Both the position numbers and the translations under genes were made by a program. Below the pieces are notes generated by a model that saw nothing but the letters and a program-made list of their open reading frames with translations, had not been told where the DNA came from and made no database searches. Of a stretch of 64,000 nt of DNA, positions 15,036 through 23,740 are shown one piece after another. Location: positions 6,916,494-6,980,493 of the forward strand of contig NZ_LT827010.1 of assembly GCF_900119315.1 (NCBI RefSeq), read 5' to 3'. The stretch comes from Actinoplanes sp. SE50/110. GTDB lineage: Bacteria > Actinomycetota > Actinomycetes > Mycobacteriales > Micromonosporaceae. Positions within the stretch are counted from its first letter, which is position 1; each line of letters starts with the position of its first letter.

Positions 15036-15861
15036 ACCCTCTCCGCAGGAAGGCGGCCCAACAGCCGACCACCGGCCCGGCCGCCCCCGCGAGCGTCAAC
15101 CTCACCGAACAGTTCGCCATCGAGTACGCCAAGAGCGCCGTCCCGAACATGCTCAAGGCCATCGACAGCGTCAAACGCTACAACCGAGCCACCCTCATCG
15201 GCGCACTGATCACCAGCTACCTCCACCAGGCCCACTACCTGGCCAGCACCGGCGCGGGCTACTTCGCCTACCTACCCCCGGCGATCTTCGACACCGCCAT
15301 GGTCTCGATGCTGATCGTCGTCCGCACCCCCGGCATCGTCAAAGACGCCAAACGCTGGGCCATGGCCGTCTTCATCGGCGCAGCCCTGCTCTCGGCCACC
15401 GTCAACTTCGCCGCCCCGGCGACCTCGGCATGCGCATCGTCTTCGCCCTGGTCGTCGTCGTGGTCATCGGCGTCGAACTCGTCGCCGGACGCATCCGCCC
15501 CGACTTCACCGCCATCGACAAACAAGCCACCGAACTCATGACCGCCGTCAACAAGATCAAAGCCCGCGGTACGGCGACCACTCCGGAACCGGAGCACACC
15601 ACCACCGGCCCGACCGCTCCGGTCGAACAGCCGGCCACCCCACAGACCGCGCCGGTCGTCCCGGCTCACCTGCTGCCCGCCGCCCGGTTCTCGGTCGTCC
15701 AGCACGAGCAGACCACCGGCCAGCCCATCACCGCCGACGACCTCGCCCTGCGACTCAACATCACCCCGGCCGTCGCCGAAACCCTGATCACCACCATCCG
15801 GGACACCAACCCGGCACGCATCAACGGGCACATCCCGACCCTGACCGGCGGCGCCCGATGA
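15032..15861 (+). pseudogene. SpdB/DUF2637-like membrane protein, frameshifted
   Basis: The N-terminal part (ATG 15032, GGAGG upstream) has IEYAKSAVPNMLKAIDSVKR, then three membrane segments ending VFIGAALLSATVNFAAP. The natural continuation, GDLGMRIVFALVVVVVIGVE then LVAGRIRPDF, is in the -1 frame and runs to the stop at 15861 with a winged-helix-like tail. The switch lies in GCCGCCCCGGCGACC near 15410-15420, at a run of four C. It may be a real one-base loss, a sequencing error in the C run, or a programmed -1 shift. The family spreads AICE DNA in the mycelium (inferred). Confidence 0.7.
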
Positions 15862-16151
15862 CCTTCGTCCACGTCGACATCCACCACATCACCCACACCT
15901 GCCCAGCCAACCCTGAGCTGCACCCGTTCGACACCCGCCGCACCATCGTCGCCACCGTCGACGGCGGCCCCTGCCGCAACCCCATCTCCATCCGCTGCGG
16001 CGACAAGACCGCCGTTATCGACTGCGGCCGTCACGAACCCCACCATCGGCAATGCCCGGCCTGCCGCATCACCGTCATCGAACGGCACATCACCAGCACC
16101 TTCGTCGGCCACCACGGCCCGCAGCTCGCCACCACCAGGATCGCTGCCTGA
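15858..16151 (+). CDS. Small Cys/His-rich AICE protein
   Basis: 97 residues, ATG in a 4-bp overlap. His-rich N-terminus (FVHVDIHHITHTCPANPE) and later CGRHEPHHRQCPAC, a plausible zinc finger. Not recognised. Ends one base before the Rep start, so expression is coupled to replication. Confidence 0.6.
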   Translation: MTFVHVDIHHITHTCPANPELHPFDTRRTIVATVDGGPCRNPISIRCGDKTAVIDCGRHEPHHRQCPACRITVIERHITSTFVGHHGPQLATTRIAA

Positions 16152-16152
16152 C

Positions 16153-17949
16153 ATGAGCACGTCGACGCTGGACCTCGCACCCCGGGAGAACTCTGCCCGG
16201 GGTGCGGGCTCGAACGCCGACGCCTGGACACCCCCACCCGCCGACTACACCGCAGCCGGCCAAGCCCTCACCCGCGCCACCCAACCCGGCTACTTCGACT
16301 GGCTCGACCACGTCCGCGCCGCCGCCGGGTGCACCCGCCCGGTCCGGCTCACCGGCACCCTCGACACCATCGAAGCCACCACCGGGCGCCTGCTCGACTC
16401 CCGGCACACCGACCAACTTCCCGATGCCGCTATCTACAAGGCCTGCGGTAACCGGCGCTCCACCGTGTGCCCCGCCTGCGCCCGCACCTACCAGCGCGAC
16501 GCGTTCCAGATCCTGCGCGCCGGGCTCATCGGCGGCAAAGGCGTCCCCACCACGGTCGCCCGGCACCCCGCCGTGTTCGTCACCCTCACCGCCCCCTCCT
16601 TCGGCGCGGTCCACACCCGCCACGTCCGCAAACACACCTGCACGAATCGCGCCCGCTGTAGCTGCCGCCCCGAACCCTGCCACGCCCGCCGCAACCCCGG
16701 CCTCTGCCAGCACTACCAACCCGCCGTCTGCTGGGCACGCCACGAACCCGGCGACCCCCAGCTCGGCCGTCCCCTCTGCCTGGACTGCTACGACCACCAG
16801 CACCACGTCGTCTGGAACCTGTTCTCCGGCGAACTCTGGCACCGCACCAAACAGGACGCCGAACGCCGCCTCGCCAAACTCTGCAAAGCCCGCGGCATCC
16901 CGTTCCACGAGGTCAGCAACGGCAAAAACCTGCGCCGGATCCCACCGGTCCGCCTCGCCCACGGCAAAGCCGCCGAGATGCAACGCCGCGGCGCGGTCCA
17001 CTTCCACGCCCTGATCCGGCTCGACGGCATCGACCCCACCGACCCCACCCGCGTCGTCGCCCCACCACCCGGCATCGGCCTCAACGACCTGGTCGACGCA
17101 CTCACCGCCGCCAGCGACATCGACTTCACCACCCCAGACCACCCTGACCGGCCGGACGGCTGGCCGATGGCCTGGGGCGAACAGATCGACATCCGCCCGA
17201 TCAGCCTCACCGGCACCGGCGAAGTCACCGACAGCATGGTCGCCGGATACCTCGCCAAGTACGCCACCAAAAGCACCGAGATCACCGGCCACAATTCGAC
17301 GCGCATCACCGGCGACACCATCACGCAGCACGCCGATCCCGCCGGAGACCACATCGCCCGGCTCATCCACGCCTGCTGGCATCTCGGCAACGACCCCGAC
17401 GCCCCAGCTGGCAAAACGGCGATCCGACTCCCCGTCTACACCGGCACCGCCGGTGCCAAAATCCGGCAGCCCTTTGGAGCGCCCCGCCACTGTCCGGACT
17501 GCGGTACCCGCACCCGCTACCGGACCTGCCCTGTATGCGTCGCCGAACGTCAAGCCAGCCTTGACACCCAACGGCCCAACGACCGCCAGCCCACCCCATA
17601 CGCCCGGCTCCGCCGCTGGGCGCACATGCTCGGCTTCGGCGGCCACTTCCTCACCAAAGCCCGCCGGTACTCGGTCACCTTCCGCCTGCTCCGCGAGACT
17701 CGCATCGACTTCCGCCGGGCTGAGCCCGATCCGGCCGACAACGCCACCGTGCACACCGTCGACCACCTCGACGAAACCACGCTTATCGTCGGCACCCTGA
17801 CCTTCGCCGGAGTCGGCTGGCACACCACCGGCGACGCACTCCTCGCCAACACCGCTGCGGCTCAGGCCCGCGAGCGACAAGCCATCGGCCGAGAGGAACT
17901 CGCGCACGAAGCGAGCACGTCCCGGCCTGTCGCCTTGAACGCCGCCTGA
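16153..17949 (+). CDS. Rolling-circle replication initiator (RepSA-like, HUH)
   Basis: 598-residue initiator of AICE replication. Conserved pieces: a Cys-rich N-terminal zinc region (YKACGNRRSTVCPACARTYQ), the metal-binding HUH motif VHFHALIRLDG at about residues 281-291, and the catalytic Tyr motif YLAKYATKS at about residue 366. A second zinc ribbon follows (CPDCGTRTRYRTCPVC). By family knowledge it nicks the double-strand origin and attaches covalently to the 5' end. Followed 28 bases later by xis and int, the standard rep-xis-int order of pSAM2-type elements. Confidence 0.92.
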   Translation: MSTSTLDLAPRENSARGAGSNADAWTPPPADYTAAGQALTRATQPGYFDWLDHVRAAAGCTRPVRLTGTLDTIEATTGRLLDSRHTDQLPDAAIYKACGNRRSTVCPACARTYQRDAFQILRAGLIGGKGVPTTVARHPAVFVTLTAPSFGAVHTRHVRKHTCTNRARCSCRPEPCHARRNPGLCQHYQPAVCWARHEPGDPQLGRPLCLDCYDHQHHVVWNLFSGELWHRTKQDAERRLAKLCKARGIPFHEVSNGKNLRRIPPVRLAHGKAAEMQRRGAVHFHALIRLDGIDPTDPTRVVAPPPGIGLNDLVDALTAASDIDFTTPDHPDRPDGWPMAWGEQIDIRPISLTGTGEVTDSMVAGYLAKYATKSTEITGHNSTRITGDTITQHADPAGDHIARLIHACWHLGNDPDAPAGKTAIRLPVYTGTAGAKIRQPFGAPRHCPDCGTRTRYRTCPVCVAERQASLDTQRPNDRQPTPYARLRRWAHMLGFGGHFLTKARRYSVTFRLLRETRIDFRRAEPDPADNATVHTVDHLDETTLIVGTLTFAGVGWHTTGDALLANTAAAQARERQAIGREELAHEASTSRPVALNAA

Positions 17950-17977
17950 TCGAAGCCGCAAAAGGAGGAGTCACCCG

Positions 17978-18184
17978 TTGGACGGCATCACCCCGAAGGC
18001 GCTCTACCGCATCCCGGAAGCCATGCGGATGCTGAGCTTGAGCCGTTCCGTCATCTATGAACTGATCCGCTCGGGGCGGTTGCGCACCGTCAAGGAGGGT
18101 CGCACCCGGCTGGTCCCGGCCAGCGCCATCACCGCCTACGTCACCCTGCTCGAACAGGAAAGCAAGAAAGGAGTCGCCGCATGA
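17978..18184 (+). CDS. xis: Excisionase (Xis)
   Basis: 68-residue MerR/Xis-type winged-helix protein: LYRIPEAMRMLSLSRSVIYE, then RSGRLRTVKEGRTRLVP and a short tail. TTG start at 17978 has GGAGG upstream. It directs Int2 towards excision and overlaps int2 by four bases (ATGA), so both are made together. Confidence 0.88.
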   Translation: MDGITPKALYRIPEAMRMLSLSRSVIYELIRSGRLRTVKEGRTRLVPASAITAYVTLLEQESKKGVAA

Positions 18185-19347
18185 CCAAACGCCGCAGCCG
18201 TGGAGACGGCGGGCTGCACTGGGACGAACAGCGCCAGCGCTGGATCGCCTCGGTCACCGTCGGATACACCCCGGCCGGTAAACGCATCGTCCGTAAGGCA
18301 AGCGGCAAGACCAAGACCGAGGCCAACAATGCACTCCGTCAGAAGATCCGTGAGTACCAGGACGGGCTGTCGATCCCCACGACCGGCTACACGGTCGCCG
18401 ACGCCGTCACGGACTGGCTCACCTACGGACTTCCCGACGTCGACGAGGAAACGGTCAACAACTACACGCTGCTGGCCAACGGTCACATCATCCCGGCGAT
18501 CGGTGCACGCAAGCTCCGTGACCCCAGCAAACAGAAGGAACTCAGCGCCACCGACATTGACAGGTGGCTGGCCGACAAAGCCAAGATTCTCAGCACCCGC
18601 ACGCTGCGACTGCTGCACTCGATCGCGAATCGCGCCATCAACCGAGCGATGGCCCGCGACAAGGTCATGCGCAACGTCGTCGCACTCTGCAAGGTACCGA
18701 CCGGCACCGCCGGACGACCCTCCAAGTCACTCACCTACGAGCAGGCCAAAGCGCTCCTCGTCGCTGCCGAGTCGAGCAGCCTGCACGCGTATGTAGTTTT
18801 GTCGCTGCTGACCGGTGCTCGTACCGAGGAACTGCGAGAACTCACCTGGCAGCACGTCGACCTGGTCGGACGTCCGGACGCCGAGCCACCGATTCCGCCG
18901 GCCATCCACGTATGGCATTCGGTGCGCGCCCACGGTGACACCAAGACCAAGAAGTCACGGCGTTCACTCGCCCTGCCGGTTCGCTGTGTCCGGGTCCTCA
19001 CCGCGCAACGCGCGGCGCACGGAGATCCACGACCGGATGACTACGTCTGCGCCAGCAAGGTCGGCACCCAGCTCGACCGGCACAACGTGCTGCGAGCCTT
19101 CCGCGCGATCGTCGCGGCTGTCCCCGGAATGAATCCGGCTGAATGGACGCCCCGCGAATTACGGCACAGTTTCGTTTCGCTGCTGTCCGACAATGGGATG
19201 AGCATCGAGGAAATCGCCGACCTGTGTGGTCATTCCGGCACCTCGATCACCGAGACCGTTTACCGCCACCAACTGCGCCCGGTTCTGCTGAACGGCGCGG
19301 TGGCCATGGACCGGATCTTCGGTCCGGATGACACTCCTGGGGCTTAG
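18181..19347 (+). CDS. int: Tyrosine integrase Int2 of the AICE
   Basis: 388-residue phage-type integrase. It has an N-terminal AP2-like arm-binding region (GGLHWDEQRQRWIASVTVGY) and a SAM-like core-binding domain. In the catalytic domain Arg is in LLTGARTEELRELTW, the H-x-x-R pair is in PRELRHSFVSLLSDNG, the second His in LCGHSGTSI and the nucleophile Tyr in VYRHQLRPV. All active residues are present. It reads toward attR, 69 bases away, and mediates integration at the tRNA-Pro 3' end. Confidence 0.93.
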   Translation: MTKRRSRGDGGLHWDEQRQRWIASVTVGYTPAGKRIVRKASGKTKTEANNALRQKIREYQDGLSIPTTGYTVADAVTDWLTYGLPDVDEETVNNYTLLANGHIIPAIGARKLRDPSKQKELSATDIDRWLADKAKILSTRTLRLLHSIANRAINRAMARDKVMRNVVALCKVPTGTAGRPSKSLTYEQAKALLVAAESSSLHAYVVLSLLTGARTEELRELTWQHVDLVGRPDAEPPIPPAIHVWHSVRAHGDTKTKKSRRSLALPVRCVRVLTAQRAAHGDPRPDDYVCASKVGTQLDRHNVLRAFRAIVAAVPGMNPAEWTPRELRHSFVSLLSDNGMSIEEIADLCGHSGTSITETVYRHQLRPVLLNGAVAMDRIFGPDDTPGA

Positions 19348-19368
19348 TCACCCAGTTAGTTACCCAGA
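19347..19368 (+). repeat. Candidate Int2 arm sites near attR
   Basis: GTCACCCAGTTAGTTACCCAG has two AGT(C/T)ACCCAG units. Its first 14 bases are identical to 5914-5927 at the left end, in the same orientation. Fits integrase arm-type sites at both ends of the element. Confidence 0.45.
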
Positions 19369-19375
19369 CATGCAG

Positions 19376-19408
19376 AGAGGGCATATCCTTCGATGAGATA
19401 TGCCCTCT
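19376..19408. terminator. Perfect 12-bp stem between int2 and tRNA-Pro
   Basis: AGAGGGCATATC and GATATGCCCTCT flank a nine-base loop. It lies between two convergent genes, int2 (plus) and tRNA-Pro (minus), and could stop both. No T tract on either side. Confidence 0.6.
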
Positions 19409-19415
19409 GACCTGC

Positions 19416-19490
<75 letters not shown>

Positions 19491-19541
19491 ATCCCGCCCC
19501 GAACCCCAGCCCGGCGCGACATCTCCTAAAGCTTACCAACC

Positions 19542-20978
19542 TCACCCATGAGCTTTCCCCCGCCCCCCCGGCCCCGTCTTCTTGCGGGGTTTCACGGACA
19601 GCTCGATCGGCGTCCCCTCGAAGCCGAACTCCTCTCGGAGCTTGCGTTCGATGAAGCGCAGGTAGCCCGCGTCGAACGGGCCGGTGGTGAACAGGACGAA
19701 GCGCGGCGGGGCCACGCCTGCCTGGGTCGCGAAGAGCGCGCGGGGGGCGCGGCCGCCGCGGACCGGGTGGGGGGTGGCCTGCGTGAGGGCGGTGAGCCAC
19801 TGGTTGAGCGCCCCGGTCGGGATGCGCTGCTCCCACGAGGCCAGGGCACGGCGTACCGCTGGGGCGATCTTGTCGACGGCCCGGCCGGTCTTGGCGGAGA
19901 TGTTGACGCGGACTGCCCAGGTCACCCGTTTGAGGTCGCGGTCGATCTCCTTGTCCAGGTAGAACCGGCGGTCGGCGTCGACCAGGTCCCACTTGTTGAA
20001 GGCGATGACCAGGGCCCGGCCGGCTTCGATCACCTGGGTGATGACGCGCTGGTCCTGTTCGCTGATGACCTCGCCGGAGTCGAGCAGCACCACGGCGACC
20101 TCGGCGGCCTCGACGGCGCCGGCGGTGCGCAGTGAGGCGTAGTACTCCGTGCCGGAGGCCTGGTGGACGCGCTTGCGCAGGCCGGCCGTGTCGACCAGCT
20201 GCCAGATTTCGCCGTCCATCTGGACCAGGCTGTCGACCGGGTCGACGGTGGTGCCGGCGACCGAGTCGACGACCGCGCGTTCCTCGTTGGCGAGGCGGTT
20301 GAGCAGGCTGGACTTGCCGACGTTGGGGCGGCCGACGAGGGCGATCCGGCGGGGGCCGCGCGGGGCGCCCTCGATCACGGCGGGGGTGGGCGGGAGCGCG
20401 TCGAGGATGTCGTCGAGCAGGTCGCCGGAGCCACGGCCGTGCAGGGCCGAGATGGGGTGGGGTTCGCCGAGGCCGAGGGACCACAGCGAGACCGCCTCGA
20501 GTTCGAGGTTCTGGTTGTCGGCCTTGTTGGCGACCAGGATGACCGGTTTGTGGCTGCGGCGCAGCATCTTGACGGCGGCCTCGTCGACGTCGGTGGCGCC
20601 GACCGTCACGTCGACCACGAAGATCACCACGTCGGCGGTCTGGACGGCGATCTCGGCCTGGGCGGCGATGGCGGCGGCCCGGTCCTTGGCGTCGGGTTCC
20701 CAGCCGCCGGTGTCGACGACGGTGAATCGGCGGCCGGTCCAGGACGCGTCGTAGGGCACCCGGTCGCGGGTGACGCCGGGCACGTCCTCGACGACCGCCT
20801 GGCGGCGGCCGATGATCCGGTTGACCAGCGTCGACTTGCCGACGTTGGGACGGCCGACGACGGCGACCACCGGCACCGGGCCGGAGAAGGAGTCGGAGGT
20901 GTCCTCCCCCGCGGGGGAGGGGAAGTCGAGGCCACCCTCGAAATCGTTGATGTCGAGGTCGGCGGGAAATTCAGTCAC
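19542..20978 (-). CDS. der: Ribosome-assembly GTPase Der (EngA)
   Basis: 478-residue double-domain GTPase needed for 50S assembly. First G domain: GRPNVGKSTLVNRIIGRR, DTGGW and NKAD. Second: GRPNVGKSSLLNRLAN, DTAGLRKR and NKWDLVD. A C-terminal KH-like domain follows (FIERKLREEFGFEG). The acidic N-terminal extension before the first G1 box (about 35 residues) is usual in actinobacteria. GTG start overlaps the cmk stop by four bases. Confidence 0.96.
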   Translation of the reverse strand: MTEFPADLDINDFEGGLDFPSPAGEDTSDSFSGPVPVVAVVGRPNVGKSTLVNRIIGRRQAVVEDVPGVTRDRVPYDASWTGRRFTVVDTGGWEPDAKDRAAAIAAQAEIAVQTADVVIFVVDVTVGATDVDEAAVKMLRRSHKPVILVANKADNQNLELEAVSLWSLGLGEPHPISALHGRGSGDLLDDILDALPPTPAVIEGAPRGPRRIALVGRPNVGKSSLLNRLANEERAVVDSVAGTTVDPVDSLVQMDGEIWQLVDTAGLRKRVHQASGTEYYASLRTAGAVEAAEVAVVLLDSGEVISEQDQRVITQVIEAGRALVIAFNKWDLVDADRRFYLDKEIDRDLKRVTWAVRVNISAKTGRAVDKIAPAVRRALASWEQRIPTGALNQWLTALTQATPHPVRGGRAPRALFATQAGVAPPRFVLFTTGPFDAGYLRFIERKLREEFGFEGTPIELSVKPRKKTGPGGRGKAHG

Positions 20979-21655
20979 TTACTTACCTTGCTGTTCAGCA
21001 GAGTCAAAAGGTGCTGGACGACCTCGTCGATGCCCATTCCGGTGGTGTCCACCTCGATGGCGTCGGAGGCCTGGCGCAGCGGGTCGGTGGCGCGGCTGGA
21101 GTCCAGCGTGTCGCGGCGGGTCAGGTCCGCCTCGGTGGCCGCCACATCGGTGGCGTCCTCGGCGCTGCGCCGCTGGGCGCGGGCGGCGGACGAGGCGGTC
21201 AGATATACCTTGAGGTCGGCGCCGGGTGCGACGACGGAGGCGATGTCGCGGCCCTCGACGACGATCCGCGGCTGGCCCGCGATGATCGCCTGCTGCAGCG
21301 CGACCAGGTGTTTACGCACGGCCGGGACCGCGGCGACGGCGGAGACCGCGGCGGTCACCTCGGGGCCGCGGATCGGTGCGTCGACGTTCGTCCCGTTGGC
21401 GGCGAAGTGCGGTGCCTGCGGGTCGGTGCCGATCGACAGTTCGGTCTCCAGGGCGATCTTGGTGATCGACTCCGGGTCGGTCAGGTCCGCGCCCGCCTGC
21501 AGCACCGCCCAGGTCACCGCCCGGTACATCGCGCCGGTGTCCAGGTAGACGCCGTCGACCGCGGAGGCCAGGCGCCGGGAGACGGTGGACTTGCCCGAGC
21601 CGGACGGGCCGTCGACTGCCACGACGCACCTCGCCGGCCGTACCTCTAGCGCCAC
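20975..21655 (-). CDS. cmk: Cytidylate kinase
   Basis: 226 residues. Phosphorylates CMP/dCMP with ATP in the nucleotide pathway. P-loop GPSGSGKSTVSRRLA, then VYLDTGAMYRAVTW, GRDIASVVAPGAD and the lid region AEDATDVAATEADLTRRDTL. GTG 21655 is chosen because GAGGAGGAG stands just upstream. The frame is open much further but without similarity. Coupled to der by a GTGA overlap, the normal actinobacterial pair. Confidence 0.95.
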   Translation of the reverse strand: MALEVRPARCVVAVDGPSGSGKSTVSRRLASAVDGVYLDTGAMYRAVTWAVLQAGADLTDPESITKIALETELSIGTDPQAPHFAANGTNVDAPIRGPEVTAAVSAVAAVPAVRKHLVALQQAIIAGQPRIVVEGRDIASVVAPGADLKVYLTASSAARAQRRSAEDATDVAATEADLTRRDTLDSSRATDPLRQASDAIEVDTTGMGIDEVVQHLLTLLNSKVSK

Positions 21656-22154
21656 CGCTCCTCCTCGTCCCCGCCGCAACAACCCTCCCATTGTGCCCGC
21701 CGCCGAAGCCTCCGGCGAACCTGGGTGTCGCTCCCCACGCCCGCAACCCGTTCCGGCGCCGGGGTCACTGGCAGCGACAACGCCTGCCGCACGGCGTACG
21801 CCGAATAATCGCGAAGCGAAGAGCGCGCCGGTGGCGCACAAAATCCCGCACCACTCGCGGCCGTGGCCGGTCCTTGACGATTGCGGTGTACGTCGACAGC
21901 AGACCGCCGATTGCCCGACGGGCCGTGCCGCATACCGGCGCATCCCCCCGAATGGTACGAGCACTCCCGGCCCTACCGATTCCGGTCGGCCGTGCCGATC
22001 GGGCCGATACCGTCCGTACCTTCGCAGCCCGGATCATAGCGCTGATCTCCCTGGTCACAGCGACCATCGGGATAACCCGGTAGGGACAGCTCCACCCTGA
22101 TTTCTCGGGTCTACCCCAATGTGCCGGGCCGGCCACGCGCCTACCGTCTGTCGC
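21656..22154. other. Intergenic region without recognisable gene
   Basis: 499 bases between divergent cmk and the lipase gene. Open frames on both strands lack any familiar motif or convincing ribosome site. It should hold both promoters. In many actinobacteria other genes precede cmk, so this may be a rearrangement scar. Confidence 0.5.
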
Positions 22155-23393
22155 ATGCGGACACTTCGGCGAACCATCGCAACGGTCCTGCTGGCGGCGG
22201 TGGCAGCGGCGGGCTTCGGCACGCCCGCTGCCGCCGGGCCGTCGCCGGTCGCGCGGGGCAGGCTGGTCGCGGCCCATCCCGTCACGACGTACCAGTCCCG
22301 GGATCAGGTCGCGGCCTTCCTCGCGGCCAACCACTTCGACGCCACCATTGCGCGGTACGGGGTGAGCCTGCACCAGCTCATCTACCGCACGGTCGATCCG
22401 AACGGCCGGCCCACCACCGCGAGCGGGCTGCTCGTGCTCCCGCTCGACGGCTCGTCGCACCTGCGCACGGTGTCGTTCGGGCACGGCACGTCGGTGTATC
22501 GCGGGGATGCCCCGTCACTGGGCACCGACCCGTTCCTGACCGGGCCGGCGATCTCGTTCGCGTCGGCCGGCTTCGCCGCGGTCGCGCCCGACTATCTGGG
22601 GCTCGGCGCCGGCACCGGCCCGCACCCGTGGATGGACGTGCCGACCGAGACGAGCGCGTCGCTCGACCTGCTCCGGGCGGCCCGCACGTTCACCGCCGGG
22701 CAGGGCCGTGAGCTGGACCGGGAGGTGTACGCGTCGGGCTTCTCGCAGGGCGCGTCGGCCGCGCTCGGGCTGGCCCGGGCGCTGCGGTCCGGGGCCGACC
22801 CGTGGTTCCGGGCGGCCGCGATCGCGCCGATCAGCGGTGGGTACGCGTTGCGCCGGGTGGAGATCCCGGCGGCGCTGGACCCGGCGTCCGGGGTGGTGCC
22901 GCGGCTGGCGGCGGCCTACCTGGCGTACCTGCTGACCTCGTACGACCGGTGGCACGACATCTATCCGGATCCGGCCGTGGTGTTCACCGCGGACTACGTC
23001 AGTATCGGCGACCTGTTCGACGCCGGCCATCCCGGTGCGCAGGTGCTCGCCGGGGTGCCCGAGTCGCCCGCCCTGCTGCTCACCCCGGCCGGCCGTGACC
23101 TGCTGTCGCACCCGCGAGGCCGGTTCGCGGCGGCGCTGCGCGAGGCGGACAGCGTCTGCGAGTGGACGCCCGGGGTGCCGGTCCGGCTGTACTTCAGCCC
23201 CGGCGACGAGCAGGCGGTCACCGGCAACACGACGGCCTGCCGGGGGTCGTTCGCCGCGCACGGCGTCCGGGTCCCGGTGGTCGACGCCGGGGTGGACACC
23301 TCGTACGACGGCATGGTCCACGAGGGATCCGAGCTCCTCGCGGTGCCGATGATCACCCGCTGGTTCGCCGGACTGGCCGGGATGTCCCTCTGA
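22155..23393 (+). CDS. Secreted lipase-type alpha/beta hydrolase
   Basis: 412 residues from ATG 22155, with a clear Sec signal peptide (RRTIATVLLAAVAAAGFG, cleavage near AAAG). The body matches secretory lipases (LIP family): YRTVDPNGRPTTASGLLVLP, FGHGTSVYRG, AAVAPDYLGLGAG, nucleophile elbow GFSQGASAAL, a late Asp in FSPGDEQAV and His near MVHEGSELL. Exported ester or lipid hydrolase. Confidence 0.85.
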   Translation: MRTLRRTIATVLLAAVAAAGFGTPAAAGPSPVARGRLVAAHPVTTYQSRDQVAAFLAANHFDATIARYGVSLHQLIYRTVDPNGRPTTASGLLVLPLDGSSHLRTVSFGHGTSVYRGDAPSLGTDPFLTGPAISFASAGFAAVAPDYLGLGAGTGPHPWMDVPTETSASLDLLRAARTFTAGQGRELDREVYASGFSQGASAALGLARALRSGADPWFRAAAIAPISGGYALRRVEIPAALDPASGVVPRLAAAYLAYLLTSYDRWHDIYPDPAVVFTADYVSIGDLFDAGHPGAQVLAGVPESPALLLTPAGRDLLSHPRGRFAAALREADSVCEWTPGVPVRLYFSPGDEQAVTGNTTACRGSFAAHGVRVPVVDAGVDTSYDGMVHEGSELLAVPMITRWFAGLAGMSL

Positions 23394-23740
23394 CGGATCA
23401 GTCCGGATCGGTGGGCGGCGGCGATGACCCGAACCGGCCCGCGCCCACCGTGGGGCCCTACCTCGCCGCGGCTCGCGCTACCCGGGACCGCTCCACTGCC
23501 TGGCACGCACCGGCCGGTGCTCGCCCCCGCCCTGGCCCAGCTGCTGCACGCCCGCCGGCTCGGCCCCGGGACGGGAGTTGCCACCGCGCTGGAGGATCGG
23601 CGACCGCACCCGAGCGAGGGGGCGGTGGCCACCGTCAGGTCACACCGCATGACGACCTGGCCCGTCGCCTGCACGGCGGGTGGGGCCCGGGTCATGGGAC
23701 GGCTACCAGGTGCCGACCGGATCGCCAGGGCGGCGGCCGG
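23394..23740. other. Intergenic region between convergent genes
   Basis: 347 bases between the lipase stop and the HD-gene stop. High GC with several open frames, but none has a domain or ribosome site I can support. Possibly remains of a lost gene. Confidence 0.4.

Noticed and set aside
16090..17961. 623-residue minus-strand frame opposite rep
   Set aside because: Gly/Ala/Val-rich shadow of the Rep gene, which has HUH and Tyr motifs.
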